From UBA10438 sp964432155 (lineage in GTDB: Bacteria; Bacteroidota; Ignavibacteria; Kapaibacteriales; Kapaibacteriaceae): a stretch of DNA of 64,000 bases. Positions within the stretch are counted from its first letter, which is position 1, and every line of letters starts with the position of its first letter. A program made the position numbers and the translations under genes. Below are positions 25,701-34,187 of the stretch, one piece after another. The DNA lies in contig CAYSMF010000003.1 of the NCBI GenBank assembly GCA_964432155.1, positions 1 through 64,000 of the forward strand. Reading direction: 5' to 3'. A model generated the notes under the pieces. That model ran no database searches. It was not told the DNA's origin and saw only the letters and a program-made list of their open reading frames with translations.

Positions 25701-27756
25701 CTGGACGTATGTCAAGCGCGCAACACTCAAGCAATCCTCCACCTTCATGGTCGGCGAAAACGATAACAGCGGCAATCGCTTCCAGGCACATGCCCCATGG
25801 GAAGATGGCAACCTGTATTGGGACTACGGCAACATTGGCGATAAGGGGCGCATTAGTGCGTCGTTCTCACGGTACTTCGATCAATGGGTGCACCTCGCAT
25901 TCGTGAGCGATGGATCTGCGTTTAAAGCCATCTACATCAATGGTGAGCTTGCAGCATCAGGTGCAGAGGCATCGGCTCCAACCGGACTCAAGAAGCTGAC
26001 CATTGGTGGGATGATTGGTAACGGTGCATTCAATGGTTCGGTTGATGAGTTCCGTATTTGGAATGTTGCACGCACGGCAGATGAGATTCGCTCGAGCATG
26101 TTCCGTCGCGCGCCACGAGGATCCGAAGCATCGAAGGTGGTCGGTTGGTGGCGGATGGACGAAAATGCAGGAACAACGTCGAAGGATGCCGTCAAGAATC
26201 GCGTGCTGACGCTGTCAGCTGGATCAATGTGGACGAAGAGTGGGGCAACAGTCGCGTGTGAGGATCTCGCGCCGCTCGCCGCACCATCGTTCACCGCTGG
26301 TACAGGAACGCAACCACTTCCTCGCGATCATGCGCATCAAGTGTCATGGGCAGCTGTGCCAGTGCTGCGAGGTGCAGGATGGTACGATGTGGAAGTTGTT
26401 GACCCTGCAACGCAGCGAGTGATCACGTCGCGCAACAACGTTACCTCTGGCACGCTGACGGTGAGCGCGCAATTCCCAGAGCTGCCAGCTGATAGCACGA
26501 TGACGATTCGTGTGCGCGCGCGACAGACGTTCATCGATGGTCCGTGGAAAGAAGCCACGATCACGACACAAACGCCGTGTGAGGATGCCGCTGTGCGCTT
26601 TACCGGAAACGGAGAACGATTCTTGTCGCCAGACTTCATCTTCAACGGACGTGCCACCACCGTAGAGTACTGGTCTCTCGTCAAACCAGATCAAGTCAAG
26701 CAAAGCGTCGCCTTCATGGTCGGTGAAGCAAACAATGATCAAAAGCGATTCCAAGCGCACGCTCCGTGGGACGATAAGAACTACTACTGGGACTACGGCA
26801 ACGTTGGCGAGTCGGGTCGTGTGTCGACAAGCTACGAGAGCAAGCTGGGCGCCTGGACGCATGTAGCGGTGGTGAGCAATGGCTACGACTCAATGGCGAT
26901 CTATTTCGACGGACGTCTCGCAAAGCGTTCAAGCTTCGCATCAGCATCGGGTGAGCTGAAGAAACTTACGATCGGCTCCAATCCGTATGTAAACCTCAAC
27001 CATCGCGGCTCAATGCGCGACCTTCGCATTTGGAATGTGATGCGCAGTGAACGTCAGATCCGTGAAAACATGCACCGCCGGTATGTCGGCAAACATGCTG
27101 GTCTCCTCGGTACATGGCTGCTCGACGAAGGCGAAGGCCTTGGCGCACTCGATGCAACGGGCAACAGTCCGCGCGCTCTCAGTGGTACGGAGATTACATG
27201 GGACCAAGGATCGAAGAAGCTGATGCATGCGCCTGCGATGATTGTAGGACGTGACTACGTGTTTGCCGGTGATACGGCTACGTATCGCGTGCGTCGATCA
27301 ACCCCGGGCACGATGAAGTGGACTGTTGTCGGCGGCGAGATTGTCGGTGACCCAACGCGCGACGAGATCCTTGTTCGCTGGAACACGGAAATGGGTGTTC
27401 GTCCTCTCCGTATCGAACGCACATGGCCTGGTGGCTGTAGCGACGTCGTCACGTATCCAGTGGTTGTCGATGAGTTTACAAGTGTCAATGGCGAGGATGC
27501 AGCAGCGCCAACAGTATCCGTCACGCCAAATCCGGCAGCGGATATTGTGCGTGTTGCGTGGCATGGTGTCGGTGAGCCAACAGCCGTGAGTCTGATTGAT
27601 GTGCAGGGTAGAACGTGCTGGACTGCGCCATCGGCAAGCGTGAAGTCGGATGGTTCGCTGCAGATTCCACTCGATCACCTCGCTGCTGGTACCTACACAG
27701 TGTGCGTCGCGACCACTCGCGGTATACATGCAACGCGTGTTGTGGTACAACGCTGA
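22762..27756 (+). CDS. Large secreted reprolysin-like metalloprotease with two LamG domains and T9SS sorting domain
   Basis: This 1664-residue exported protein begins with a signal peptide from the ATG at 22762 (ending SSASAQ). A propeptide-like region precedes a zinc metalloprotease whose site HELGHNIGSSHTH (His351, His355, His361) fits HExxHxxGxxH of M12/M43-type enzymes; MSYC supplies the Met-turn. Ig/CARDB-like and fibronectin-like modules follow, then two LamG/concanavalin-like domains (about 950-1166 and 1273-1485) that look like a duplication. The final 80 residues start with VTPNPAAD and end in VVVQR, typical of a type IX secretion signal. It should be released or surface-anchored by T9SS. 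Confidence 0.9.
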   Translation: MARFSSFVAMIAVCVVVLVSSASAQMRFSQGREHDLRTAAVLPPGATVVRPPASFVAALKQAVSPSIVIPSAEGDLVIDGSTFELFTPDAEFVEHGDRGDVTRPMIEHALVRGSLRGRARSSVFLAAFETHVVGYIDIPEAGGVRRILIAPDTVIPGRMASHVVYEMRPGDGQPRQCSAETLPGNQQRADSIFAIALGSDQLRTKITETTLSATPYALQLALDCTESFYKNLGSNLSVAASSAIAIVGACAIVYERDANVVIRVPYLRVFTSKDPYPGDIGQKLGGIREHWSKNMQHVQRSVTCLLSGEGGGGLAWVGVLCSGYGYNVSGVDGRVNFPAGGYIWDIDVTSHELGHNIGSSHTHNCGWNPPIDSCWNAEGGCYENTRVQRGTIMSYCHLQSKGTELQFHPRVASLFNRVMASSPCVAPIPSARDTDAVALSIMTPANGGIVTAQQRFEPIGVIRNSGRLPLRNVEVRYTVTDLSNTQVAFCTVNVQQLAVGQTLRVTLPGLTLTSAGDMLGVLRVVVQGDQHATNNAVTRPFRVAPKETGTIAVVSPNGGETLRAGTTVPVTFTATGVANVLVEYSIDAGATWKTLQYNVEGAKGTIDWKVPFAASKTCLVRASSIRNTSIADTSNAMFAIGVGIDVQAYDIVAPTINASVPTPVKPRIVVRNNGDQDVSDVVCRFTARWVRHTAPSDVKTITLPRVRAGAQDTIELDALPLLASGVHVVDFTVQAKGDENPANDRFAREFTSVGLTPPFALRYEEGPLRVLLQWQVESPAPGDRVEVWRGSTAATLEKIASLRASATSYVDHGVALNATYWYAVRTVRGSQQSVFTPAISAVPTSYPHGIPNGRGMQAPRVISPTNNTLAIPSPVSLVWSTEPNAAQYEVQVAADAAFTDLEYVFIANDAGALVAPLPEDATRFWRVRGLNPTTTSEWSATQRFTTSPSCSGSALVFDGKDQRATDATLTWNGGAVTVEYWTYVKRATLKQSSTFMVGENDNSGNRFQAHAPWEDGNLYWDYGNIGDKGRISASFSRYFDQWVHLAFVSDGSAFKAIYINGELAASGAEASAPTGLKKLTIGGMIGNGAFNGSVDEFRIWNVARTADEIRSSMFRRAPRGSEASKVVGWWRMDENAGTTSKDAVKNRVLTLSAGSMWTKSGATVACEDLAPLAAPSFTAGTGTQPLPRDHAHQVSWAAVPVLRGAGWYDVEVVDPATQRVITSRNNVTSGTLTVSAQFPELPADSTMTIRVRARQTFIDGPWKEATITTQTPCEDAAVRFTGNGERFLSPDFIFNGRATTVEYWSLVKPDQVKQSVAFMVGEANNDQKRFQAHAPWDDKNYYWDYGNVGESGRVSTSYESKLGAWTHVAVVSNGYDSMAIYFDGRLAKRSSFASASGELKKLTIGSNPYVNLNHRGSMRDLRIWNVMRSERQIRENMHRRYVGKHAGLLGTWLLDEGEGLGALDATGNSPRALSGTEITWDQGSKKLMHAPAMIVGRDYVFAGDTATYRVRRSTPGTMKWTVVGGEIVGDPTRDEILVRWNTEMGVRPLRIERTWPGGCSDVVTYPVVVDEFTSVNGEDAAAPTVSVTPNPAADIVRVAWHGVGEPTAVSLIDVQGRTCWTAPSASVKSDGSLQIPLDHLAAGTYTVCVATTRGIHATRVVVQR

Positions 27757-27764
27757 CCAGTTGA

Positions 27765-29885
27765 CTATCGCTGAATGACGATAAGCATGGTCTGCGGTCG
27801 TGAGGCAGTCTGCGACGAGAGAATGTACAAGCCCGGTGTTAGGCGGCTCACATCAATTGAGCCACTGGCATCGGGCTCGTACGTTGTGATATGAGCGCCG
27901 GTCAGTGTGTGAACACTGACTGTGCCTGTGAGACCGTGGAGCATGGTGCTCGCAGGCTGCGGCCAAAGGCGCTGACCCTGTTGCGTCGCTCCATCGACAA
28001 CGGAAGTTGAGGGCGAGCGCGTGTAGCGCTTCATCATCGAACCGGCGATGAGATATCCGGTGCCGTTTGCGTTGTCGCACACGCGCAGTGTTGCAGGTGG
28101 GTAGTAGATCCACCGGTTCACGCCGGCATAGGGATCGAGTGTGAGTACGTCGCGATCGTCGATCGTTCCCTGGGTAATGTCCACACGCCGTGCTCGACGC
28201 TCAGAGGCGTAGTAGATCGTGTTGTCGTCGAGACGTAGCAGTTCGCCATTGATGGTCGGACTAATCATCTTCCCCTTGCTTGTGCTGATCCCATTGATTG
28301 TTGCACCCGCAAACGTGGTGTCGGTGTTGAGTACGCAGCTTGTAATCGCCGAGAAATCCCAAAACGACGTGTTGCGCCATGTGATTCCGCCGTCAACTGT
28401 TAGCAGTGGTTGAACAGCTATGGTGTCTCCCCGAACAAGCAGTACGCGTGATCCACGCGAGTAGGTTGACGATGTGCGAACTCGCCACTCATCGCTGGTA
28501 TGTTGGCGCACGTGCACCGAATCTGCCAGTACGATGAGTTCCTCGGGTGTGAGTGATGCGCCAACGATCGACGAGCCCAACTGCGTGGAGGTCGTCATCG
28601 TGCGCGCCTGGGCAAAGGGTCCGTCCAGCATGAGCACTGTATCGCGTGTCGCGAGGACGATGCGAGCGGTGCTATCGGTTGCGAGTGATCTGATCGACCC
28701 CTCCAACGGGATGTCCCGTGTGATCCACGTGGAGCCGTGATCAAGCGAAACAAGCATCATCGTGAAGCGCGAGTTTGATGTTGCGCTCGGACTGCATTGC
28801 GCAGCTAGAACGAGCGTCGAGCCAGCTGCTGCCATGTGCGACCACGACCGTGTCGAGGTCGTGAGTTTACGTGCGAATTGGTAGGAATCGGAATCGGTCG
28901 GTGTTGTTCCATCGGGCTCAATACGTGCGAGCGATACGCCGTTCCCCGAAAAGAACCAACGAGGCTGCGATGCTGCCGAATGCCACCACGCCACGCCGGC
29001 GGTTGCTGTTGTTGACAGTACGACTGGTGAATAGCTTTTGATAACGCGAAGTGAGTCGTCGATTGCAGTGATCATATCGGCGTTGTAGATCACGGCACCG
29101 CCACCATAGCGTGATGCAATGACTGGTGCGACAGGATACTCATTGAAGTTGTGAAGGATCTTCGCGCTATCGCGATCGTTCCACACCGCGATGATGCTCC
29201 CGAGTCCATACCCAATGATCAGCGAGATGCGCGGTGATAATGCTTGCAGGAAGACGGGTAGGTTCACGGTCGTTAGTCCGCGCTTCCACGTCGTTGCACC
29301 TGTGATGATGTTGATCACACGGAGTTCACGTCGGGCTGTATCGACCAGCGTGCAGTGCTCTGCGTCGGCAGCTGATGAGAGGTTGGGCGTAAAGCTCTCG
29401 AGCGCGATCGTGTCTACGCGCAGAACACCGTCGCGAATTGCACAGCGCAGAAGTGCGCTGTCGTGGGGGATGACGACGTACGGATCACACCGCAACACGG
29501 CGCGACCAGTCGATGGGAGATTGTCGAACGAGACTTCGCGTCGGTCGACGATATCAACGGCAACGATGTCACCAACTGCTGTCCGCATGAGTGCGACGCG
29601 GTCGCTTGCCACGGCAACGTGCGTGAAGTTCGCGGCCCGATACGTTTCGCATAGCTCTACAAGTGGTCCGCCCGGAATGGTGCGTACAACACCCTCACCC
29701 GCCATCACGATGCGTGGCTTGAGCTCCGCTGTGATGTCCATGGCACGGATCGGACGCATCTCGTAGGGGAGGCATGAGAAGACTTCTTCCAATGGCTGAG
29801 CAGTGAGCGCAGGAGCGAGCAGGAGCGGCACAACACTCAGCACGATCAAACGCAGAAGCTTCGGTATGTTCGCTGTCATGTTCAT
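27765..29885 (-). CDS. T9SS-exported beta-propeller-like protein
   Basis: This 706-residue protein has a signal peptide (hydrophobic core LLRLIVLSVVPLLLAP) and many short beta-strand repeats. Two Asp-box-like motifs, SLDHGSTW and TVDGGITW, suggest a sialidase-type propeller. The C-terminus (PQPAS, then LTPGLYILSS and MLIVIQR) is a type A T9SS sorting domain. It is convergent with the metalloprotease gene, eight bases apart, so two T9SS cargo genes lie end to end. The start is ambiguous: ATG at 29885 or 29879, and both overlap or abut the divergent msrC start. Substrate and function are unknown. Confidence 0.82.
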   Translation of the reverse strand: MNMTANIPKLLRLIVLSVVPLLLAPALTAQPLEEVFSCLPYEMRPIRAMDITAELKPRIVMAGEGVVRTIPGGPLVELCETYRAANFTHVAVASDRVALMRTAVGDIVAVDIVDRREVSFDNLPSTGRAVLRCDPYVVIPHDSALLRCAIRDGVLRVDTIALESFTPNLSSAADAEHCTLVDTARRELRVINIITGATTWKRGLTTVNLPVFLQALSPRISLIIGYGLGSIIAVWNDRDSAKILHNFNEYPVAPVIASRYGGGAVIYNADMITAIDDSLRVIKSYSPVVLSTTATAGVAWWHSAASQPRWFFSGNGVSLARIEPDGTTPTDSDSYQFARKLTTSTRSWSHMAAAGSTLVLAAQCSPSATSNSRFTMMLVSLDHGSTWITRDIPLEGSIRSLATDSTARIVLATRDTVLMLDGPFAQARTMTTSTQLGSSIVGASLTPEELIVLADSVHVRQHTSDEWRVRTSSTYSRGSRVLLVRGDTIAVQPLLTVDGGITWRNTSFWDFSAITSCVLNTDTTFAGATINGISTSKGKMISPTINGELLRLDDNTIYYASERRARRVDITQGTIDDRDVLTLDPYAGVNRWIYYPPATLRVCDNANGTGYLIAGSMMKRYTRSPSTSVVDGATQQGQRLWPQPASTMLHGLTGTVSVHTLTGAHITTYEPDASGSIDVSRLTPGLYILSSQTASRPQTMLIVIQR
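29865..29872 (+). promoter_or_regulatory. Possible -7 box (TATGTTCG) for msrC
   Basis: TATGTTCG differs from TAnnTTTG at one position and ends five bases before the ATG at 29878. It lies inside the first codons of the divergent T9SS cargo gene and supports 29878 over the alternative start at 29866. Confidence 0.35.
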
Positions 29886-30378
29886 ACTTCCAGACCTCAC
29901 ATCAACGTCTCCTGAGCAGCAGCGCGATGCGATTGTATCGATGGTGCGACTTATCACGGAGGGAGAAGATAACTTCATCGCCAATGCCGCCAACACGGCC
30001 TCGGTACTGTACCACATGATGCCTGAGGTAAACTGGACGGGCTTCTACCTGTTCGACGGCACGGAGCTGGTGCTGGGTCCGTTCCACGGCAAGCCAGCAT
30101 GCATCCGCATTGCACTCGGACGTGGCGTGTGCGGCACGGCAGCCGCTGAACGTCGCACCGTCGTTGTGCCAAACGTTGCAGACTTCCCCGGACACATTGC
30201 TTGCGATGCCGCAAGTGCTTCGGAGATCGTTGTGCCCATCATGCACGGCAATGCGTTGCTCGGCGTGCTCGATATCGATAGTCCGCGCATTGGACGCTGC
30301 ACAGAGGATGATGCCGCCTTCCTCGAACAGATCGTCGCTATCCTGGTGTCACGTTCCTACGGTGATGCCGCACAGTGA
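29878..30378 (+). CDS. msrC: Free methionine-R-sulfoxide reductase (GAF domain)
   Basis: This 166-residue protein is a single GAF domain of the YebR/fRMsr family, which reduces free L-methionine-(R)-sulfoxide with thiol electrons. All three cysteines of the family are present, Cys75 (KPACIRI), Cys85 (GRGVCGT) and Cys109 (GHIACDA), with the same 10- and 24-residue spacing as in E. coli. NWTGFYLFDG and LGVLDIDSP are further family blocks. The start at 29878 gives the usual length. It is divergent from the T9SS gene with overlapping start regions and is followed four bases later by the lamin-tail gene. Confidence 0.93.
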   Translation: MFILPDLTSTSPEQQRDAIVSMVRLITEGEDNFIANAANTASVLYHMMPEVNWTGFYLFDGTELVLGPFHGKPACIRIALGRGVCGTAAAERRTVVVPNVADFPGHIACDAASASEIVVPIMHGNALLGVLDIDSPRIGRCTEDDAAFLEQIVAILVSRSYGDAAQ

Positions 30379-30381
30379 TGC

Positions 30382-32028
30382 GTGCCCCGCATCGCAACAT
30401 CTTCCACGACATACGGTCTGCTGCTCATAGCTGCATTGCTCTGCACGCTTGGCGTCCATGCACAAGTGATCATCACCGAGGTGCAGCCTGTGCCTGCTGC
30501 CGGCGAGCCAGAGTGGATCGAACTCGTGAACACCTCGACGGTGAGTGTCGCGCTGAAATCCTGGCAGGTGTGCGATCCGCGCGGCTGTGTGCAGCTGCCA
30601 GACATCGTGGTGCGCCCCGGCGGTATGTGCGTGCTCACACGTGATAGCATCGCGCTGCGCGAACAACGATACATCCCCGACAACGTGATCGTGCGATCCG
30701 TGGCCTTGCCGTCGCTCAACAATACATCAGATACACTCCTGCTTTTGAAGGGGGCTTCGCTTATCGACTCGATGGCGTACGACGTGCGCAGCAGCGACCG
30801 TGGACGAAGCATCGAGCGCGGCGGGGTAGAGCGTGGTGGATCGGTGCTCTGGGAGCCGCGATGGACCGTGTCGACGGCGTTCGATAGCGCAACCTGCGGA
30901 CGGATCAACACGGCCGTGATGAGTGAACAGGATTACCGACTGCGTGGCGTGCATGCAACGCGTGACAGGTTGGTGGTTGTTGTGGCCAACGATGGAACAC
31001 GCGTGGGCGAGGCGCGACGCGTGCAATGCGCAACCGGCGAAGAGCGCGTCGATACGGTGCTTGGCGCACTACGGCCTGGTGATGTTGTCGAGTGGACACT
31101 CCCCGAGGCGGTCTCACGCGGTCGCGGGTCGGTGCGGTCGGCGCATGTGCAGGTGCAGTTGGAAGGGACTGATGATCGACCCGAGAACGATACGATCCGC
31201 GCGGCGTTTGTCGTGCCGCCCACGTCCGGCACGCTGATGATCAACGAGGTGCTAGCACAGCCTCGGAGCGGTGAGTGCGACTTTGTGGAGGTATGGAACG
31301 GCACAGACGTGGATGTCGATCTCGCCGACTGGATCATCGAAACGGCAAGGGGCGTGCAGTATCGCTGTGTGCCACCGCTGACGATTCCCGTAGGGGGCTT
31401 CGGAGTGCTCTGTGCTGCACTGTCGAGTCCGTCGATGCATGCCGTGCAACACCGTGCTCGCACCAGTCCAACGTTATCGATTACGCAGGAGCGCGATCTC
31501 GTTGTGCTCTGCACGCCAGAAGGTCTGCGCGTTGATAGTATGTGGTACGACCGTGAGTACCACCATCCACGTGTGGCGACGCATGACGGCGTGTCGTTGG
31601 AGAAGCGTGCTGTGCAGATGCGAAGCGAACAGGCTGCGGCATGGACGTCGTGTGCGGCCCTCGAGAGAGCAACGCCGGGACTGCCCAACAGCATTGCACA
31701 AGAGGTTGCTACGCAGGTCACGCTCGAAGCGCAGCCAACGGTGATATCGTCGGATCGTCGTCACGCTACGGCAACGACACGTATTGCATGGTCGTTGCCG
31801 TACCAACAGGCACGAGCACGGATTGATGTGCGTGATGAAACAGGGGCAATTCGCCAAACGCTCTGTAACAGCTGGTTTATCGCCGCGCAGGGCAGCGTTG
31901 CATGGGATGGATGCGATGCCGATGGCCGTCGGGTCGAACCCGGACCGTATGTGGTGTCCATGCTCGCTGTCGATGCCGACACGGCTGATGTAGCCCGTGG
32001 AGTATGTCTTGTGGTGGTGGCGGAGTAA
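30382..32028 (+). CDS. Secreted protein with two lamin-tail domains and FlgD-like C-terminus
   Basis: This 548-residue protein starts at GTG 30382, three bases after the msrC stop codon; no in-frame ATG precedes the signal peptide (LLLIAALLCTLGVHAQ). Two lamin-tail domains are visible, one starting VIITEVQPVPAAGEPEWIEL and one starting LMINEVLAQP, each with a strand like LKSWQVCD or LADWIIET. The end, with WDGCDADGRRVEPGPYVV, is the FlgD-type Ig fold that often precedes or replaces a sorting signal. Such proteins are exported surface components of unknown role. I see no clear T9SS type A tail. Confidence 0.8.
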   Translation: MPRIATSSTTYGLLLIAALLCTLGVHAQVIITEVQPVPAAGEPEWIELVNTSTVSVALKSWQVCDPRGCVQLPDIVVRPGGMCVLTRDSIALREQRYIPDNVIVRSVALPSLNNTSDTLLLLKGASLIDSMAYDVRSSDRGRSIERGGVERGGSVLWEPRWTVSTAFDSATCGRINTAVMSEQDYRLRGVHATRDRLVVVVANDGTRVGEARRVQCATGEERVDTVLGALRPGDVVEWTLPEAVSRGRGSVRSAHVQVQLEGTDDRPENDTIRAAFVVPPTSGTLMINEVLAQPRSGECDFVEVWNGTDVDVDLADWIIETARGVQYRCVPPLTIPVGGFGVLCAALSSPSMHAVQHRARTSPTLSITQERDLVVLCTPEGLRVDSMWYDREYHHPRVATHDGVSLEKRAVQMRSEQAAAWTSCAALERATPGLPNSIAQEVATQVTLEAQPTVISSDRRHATATTRIAWSLPYQQARARIDVRDETGAIRQTLCNSWFIAAQGSVAWDGCDADGRRVEPGPYVVSMLAVDADTADVARGVCLVVVAE

Positions 32029-32072
32029 TGCCCTGCACAAAAAGGTAACATGCGTCATTGCTGTGCGTTCGG

Positions 32073-32080
32073 TAGCTTCG
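32073..32080 (+). promoter_or_regulatory. Possible -7 box (TAGCTTCG) for ppk1
   Basis: TAGCTTCG is one base from TAnnTTTG and ends four bases before the ATG at 32085, the same geometry as at several other genes here. Confidence 0.4.
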
Positions 32081-32084
32081 TGCT

Positions 32085-34187
32085 ATGGCAAAACGCACCA
32101 CAAAGGCCAAACAACACCCCGCACACGCGGAAATCAACCTCGATGACGAGTCGCTGTATCTGAACCGCGAACTCTCGTGGATTGAGTTCAACAAGCGTGT
32201 TCTTGAAGAGGCCGAGGATCCAACGCATCCGCTGTTAGAGCGATTAAAGTTTCTGGCGATCTACTCGACGAATCTTGATGAATTCTTCATGATTCGCGTC
32301 GCTGGATTGCAGGAGCAGATCTATTCCGGCGTTACCGAGCTTTCTGCGGATGGTATGACGCCCCTTGAACAGATGCGCGAGATTCGTGCACGTCTGATTC
32401 CGCTCTACAAGCGTCAGACTGATGTGTGGCGATCGACAATCGTGCCGGCGCTGGAGCGGGAGGGAATTCACTTCCATCGCTATGAAGATTTGACGAAGGA
32501 TGAGCGCATCGAGCTCGAGCGTGATTTCGTCGACAACATCATGCCCGTGCTTACGCCCCTTGCCCTCGATCCTGGACACCCATTCCCGCGATTGTTGAAT
32601 CGCTCGCTGACGATTGCGTTCCGCTTGATCGACGAGCAGAGTGATGAAGACGAGATCAAGGTTGCTGTTGTGCAGCTTCCGTCAGCGCTGCCGCGACTGA
32701 TTAAGCTGCCGCGCACGGGCGGACATCACTATGTGCTGTTCGAAGACATCATCCGGGCCCATGCAAGCATCCTCTTCCCAGGTCTGCGTGTCGAGGAAAG
32801 CCACTTGTTCCGCGTAACGCGCGATGCCGACGTCGACATTGCTGAAGACGAAGCGAATGATCTGATCACAGCCGTTGCCGAAGGGATTCGTCAGCGTCGC
32901 TGGGGTACCGATGCGGTGCGCATGGAGATTAGTCCAGAGATGCCGCGCAAGCTGACGCAGTTCTTCACGCGCGCATTGGAACTCGAGAACTCCGACGTCT
33001 ACAGTGTCGACATGCCGCTCAACTTGCAAGACTTCTTGGCGCTGATGCAGTTGGATCGTCGTGCACTGAAAGACGTACCGTTTACCTCGCGGAAGGTCTC
33101 GGAGTTTGAGCGCGATGGCGAGAACATCTTCGATGTGCTCAAAGATGGCGACATCTTCGTGCACCATCCGTTTGATTCGTTTACGCACTCGGTGGTGCGG
33201 TTTATCGAGGCTGCAGCCGAAGATCCGCACGTGCTTGCGATCAAGATCACCCTCTATCGTGCGGGTGGACGTTCGCCGGTGATCGAGGCGCTGAAGCGCG
33301 CCGCAACGCTGGGCAAGAACGTCACAGCGTTTGTGGAGTTGAAGGCGCGCTTCGATGAAGAGACCAACATTCAATGGGCGCGTGCCCTCGAACAGGCGGG
33401 CGTGCACGTGGTCTACGGCGTGATGGGTCTGAAGGTGCACTGCAAGGTGTGTCTGGTCGTGCGCAAAGAGGGCGTGAATGTTCTTACCTACGCGCACATT
33501 GCAACAGGCAACTACAACCTTGCGACGTCGCGTGTGTACACCGACGTTGGGATCTTCACTGGACGTCAGGAGTTCGAGCGCGATTTCGTGCATCTGTTCA
33601 ATCTGCTCACGGGATACTCACGTCACGCATCATGGCAGCATCTCGGTGTTGCGCCATTGAACCTGCGCAGCACATTCCTCGAGCTCATCGAGCGCGAGAT
33701 CGACCATGTGAAGAAGGGTGCTAAGGGGCATATCATTGCCAAGATGAATGCGCTCATCGATACGACGATTATCAAGGCGCTCTACCGGGCATCGATGGCA
33801 GGTGTGAAGATCGAACTGATCGTGCGCGGTGTGTGCGCCTTGCGTGCCGGTGTGCCGGGCGTGAGCGAGAACATCACGGTGCGCAGCATCCTTGATCGCT
33901 TCCTCGAGCACAGTCGCATCTTCTGGTTCCGCAACGGCGGTGAGGATGCCGTGTTCATCTCGAGTGCTGATTGGATGACGCGGAATATGGATCGTCGCAT
34001 TGAGATCGTCTTCCCAGTGTACGACAGCAAGGTCAAGAAACGTATGCGCGAGATTCTCAAGACGTATCTTGCCGACACTGTGAAAGCCCGTGTGCTTGAG
34101 CCCGATGGTTCGTATCGACGATGCGATCCGGGCGCCGCGCCGGTGCGATCGCAGCAGTCGTTCCTCCCATCAAAGCGTCGCGCGTGA
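32085..34187 (+). CDS. ppk1: Polyphosphate kinase 1
   Basis: This 700-residue kinase makes inorganic polyphosphate from ATP and can act in reverse. The N-terminal block LNRELSWIEFNKRVLEEA and the adjacent STNLDEFFMIRVAGL are diagnostic. The autophosphorylated histidine is His471 in AHIATGNYN, and the phospholipase D-like C-terminal halves follow. Before the start is a TAGCTTCG box rather than a Shine-Dalgarno sequence. Its stop overlaps the GTG of the permease gene (GTGA), so the two are probably co-transcribed, although no functional link is known. Confidence 0.95.
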   Translation: MAKRTTKAKQHPAHAEINLDDESLYLNRELSWIEFNKRVLEEAEDPTHPLLERLKFLAIYSTNLDEFFMIRVAGLQEQIYSGVTELSADGMTPLEQMREIRARLIPLYKRQTDVWRSTIVPALEREGIHFHRYEDLTKDERIELERDFVDNIMPVLTPLALDPGHPFPRLLNRSLTIAFRLIDEQSDEDEIKVAVVQLPSALPRLIKLPRTGGHHYVLFEDIIRAHASILFPGLRVEESHLFRVTRDADVDIAEDEANDLITAVAEGIRQRRWGTDAVRMEISPEMPRKLTQFFTRALELENSDVYSVDMPLNLQDFLALMQLDRRALKDVPFTSRKVSEFERDGENIFDVLKDGDIFVHHPFDSFTHSVVRFIEAAAEDPHVLAIKITLYRAGGRSPVIEALKRAATLGKNVTAFVELKARFDEETNIQWARALEQAGVHVVYGVMGLKVHCKVCLVVRKEGVNVLTYAHIATGNYNLATSRVYTDVGIFTGRQEFERDFVHLFNLLTGYSRHASWQHLGVAPLNLRSTFLELIEREIDHVKKGAKGHIIAKMNALIDTTIIKALYRASMAGVKIELIVRGVCALRAGVPGVSENITVRSILDRFLEHSRIFWFRNGGEDAVFISSADWMTRNMDRRIEIVFPVYDSKVKKRMREILKTYLADTVKARVLEPDGSYRRCDPGAAPVRSQQSFLPSKRRA

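Noticed and set aside
32682..33593. Open frame of 303 codons opposite ppk1
   Set aside because: It is histidine- and arginine-rich without motifs; the ppk1 frame is strongly conserved.
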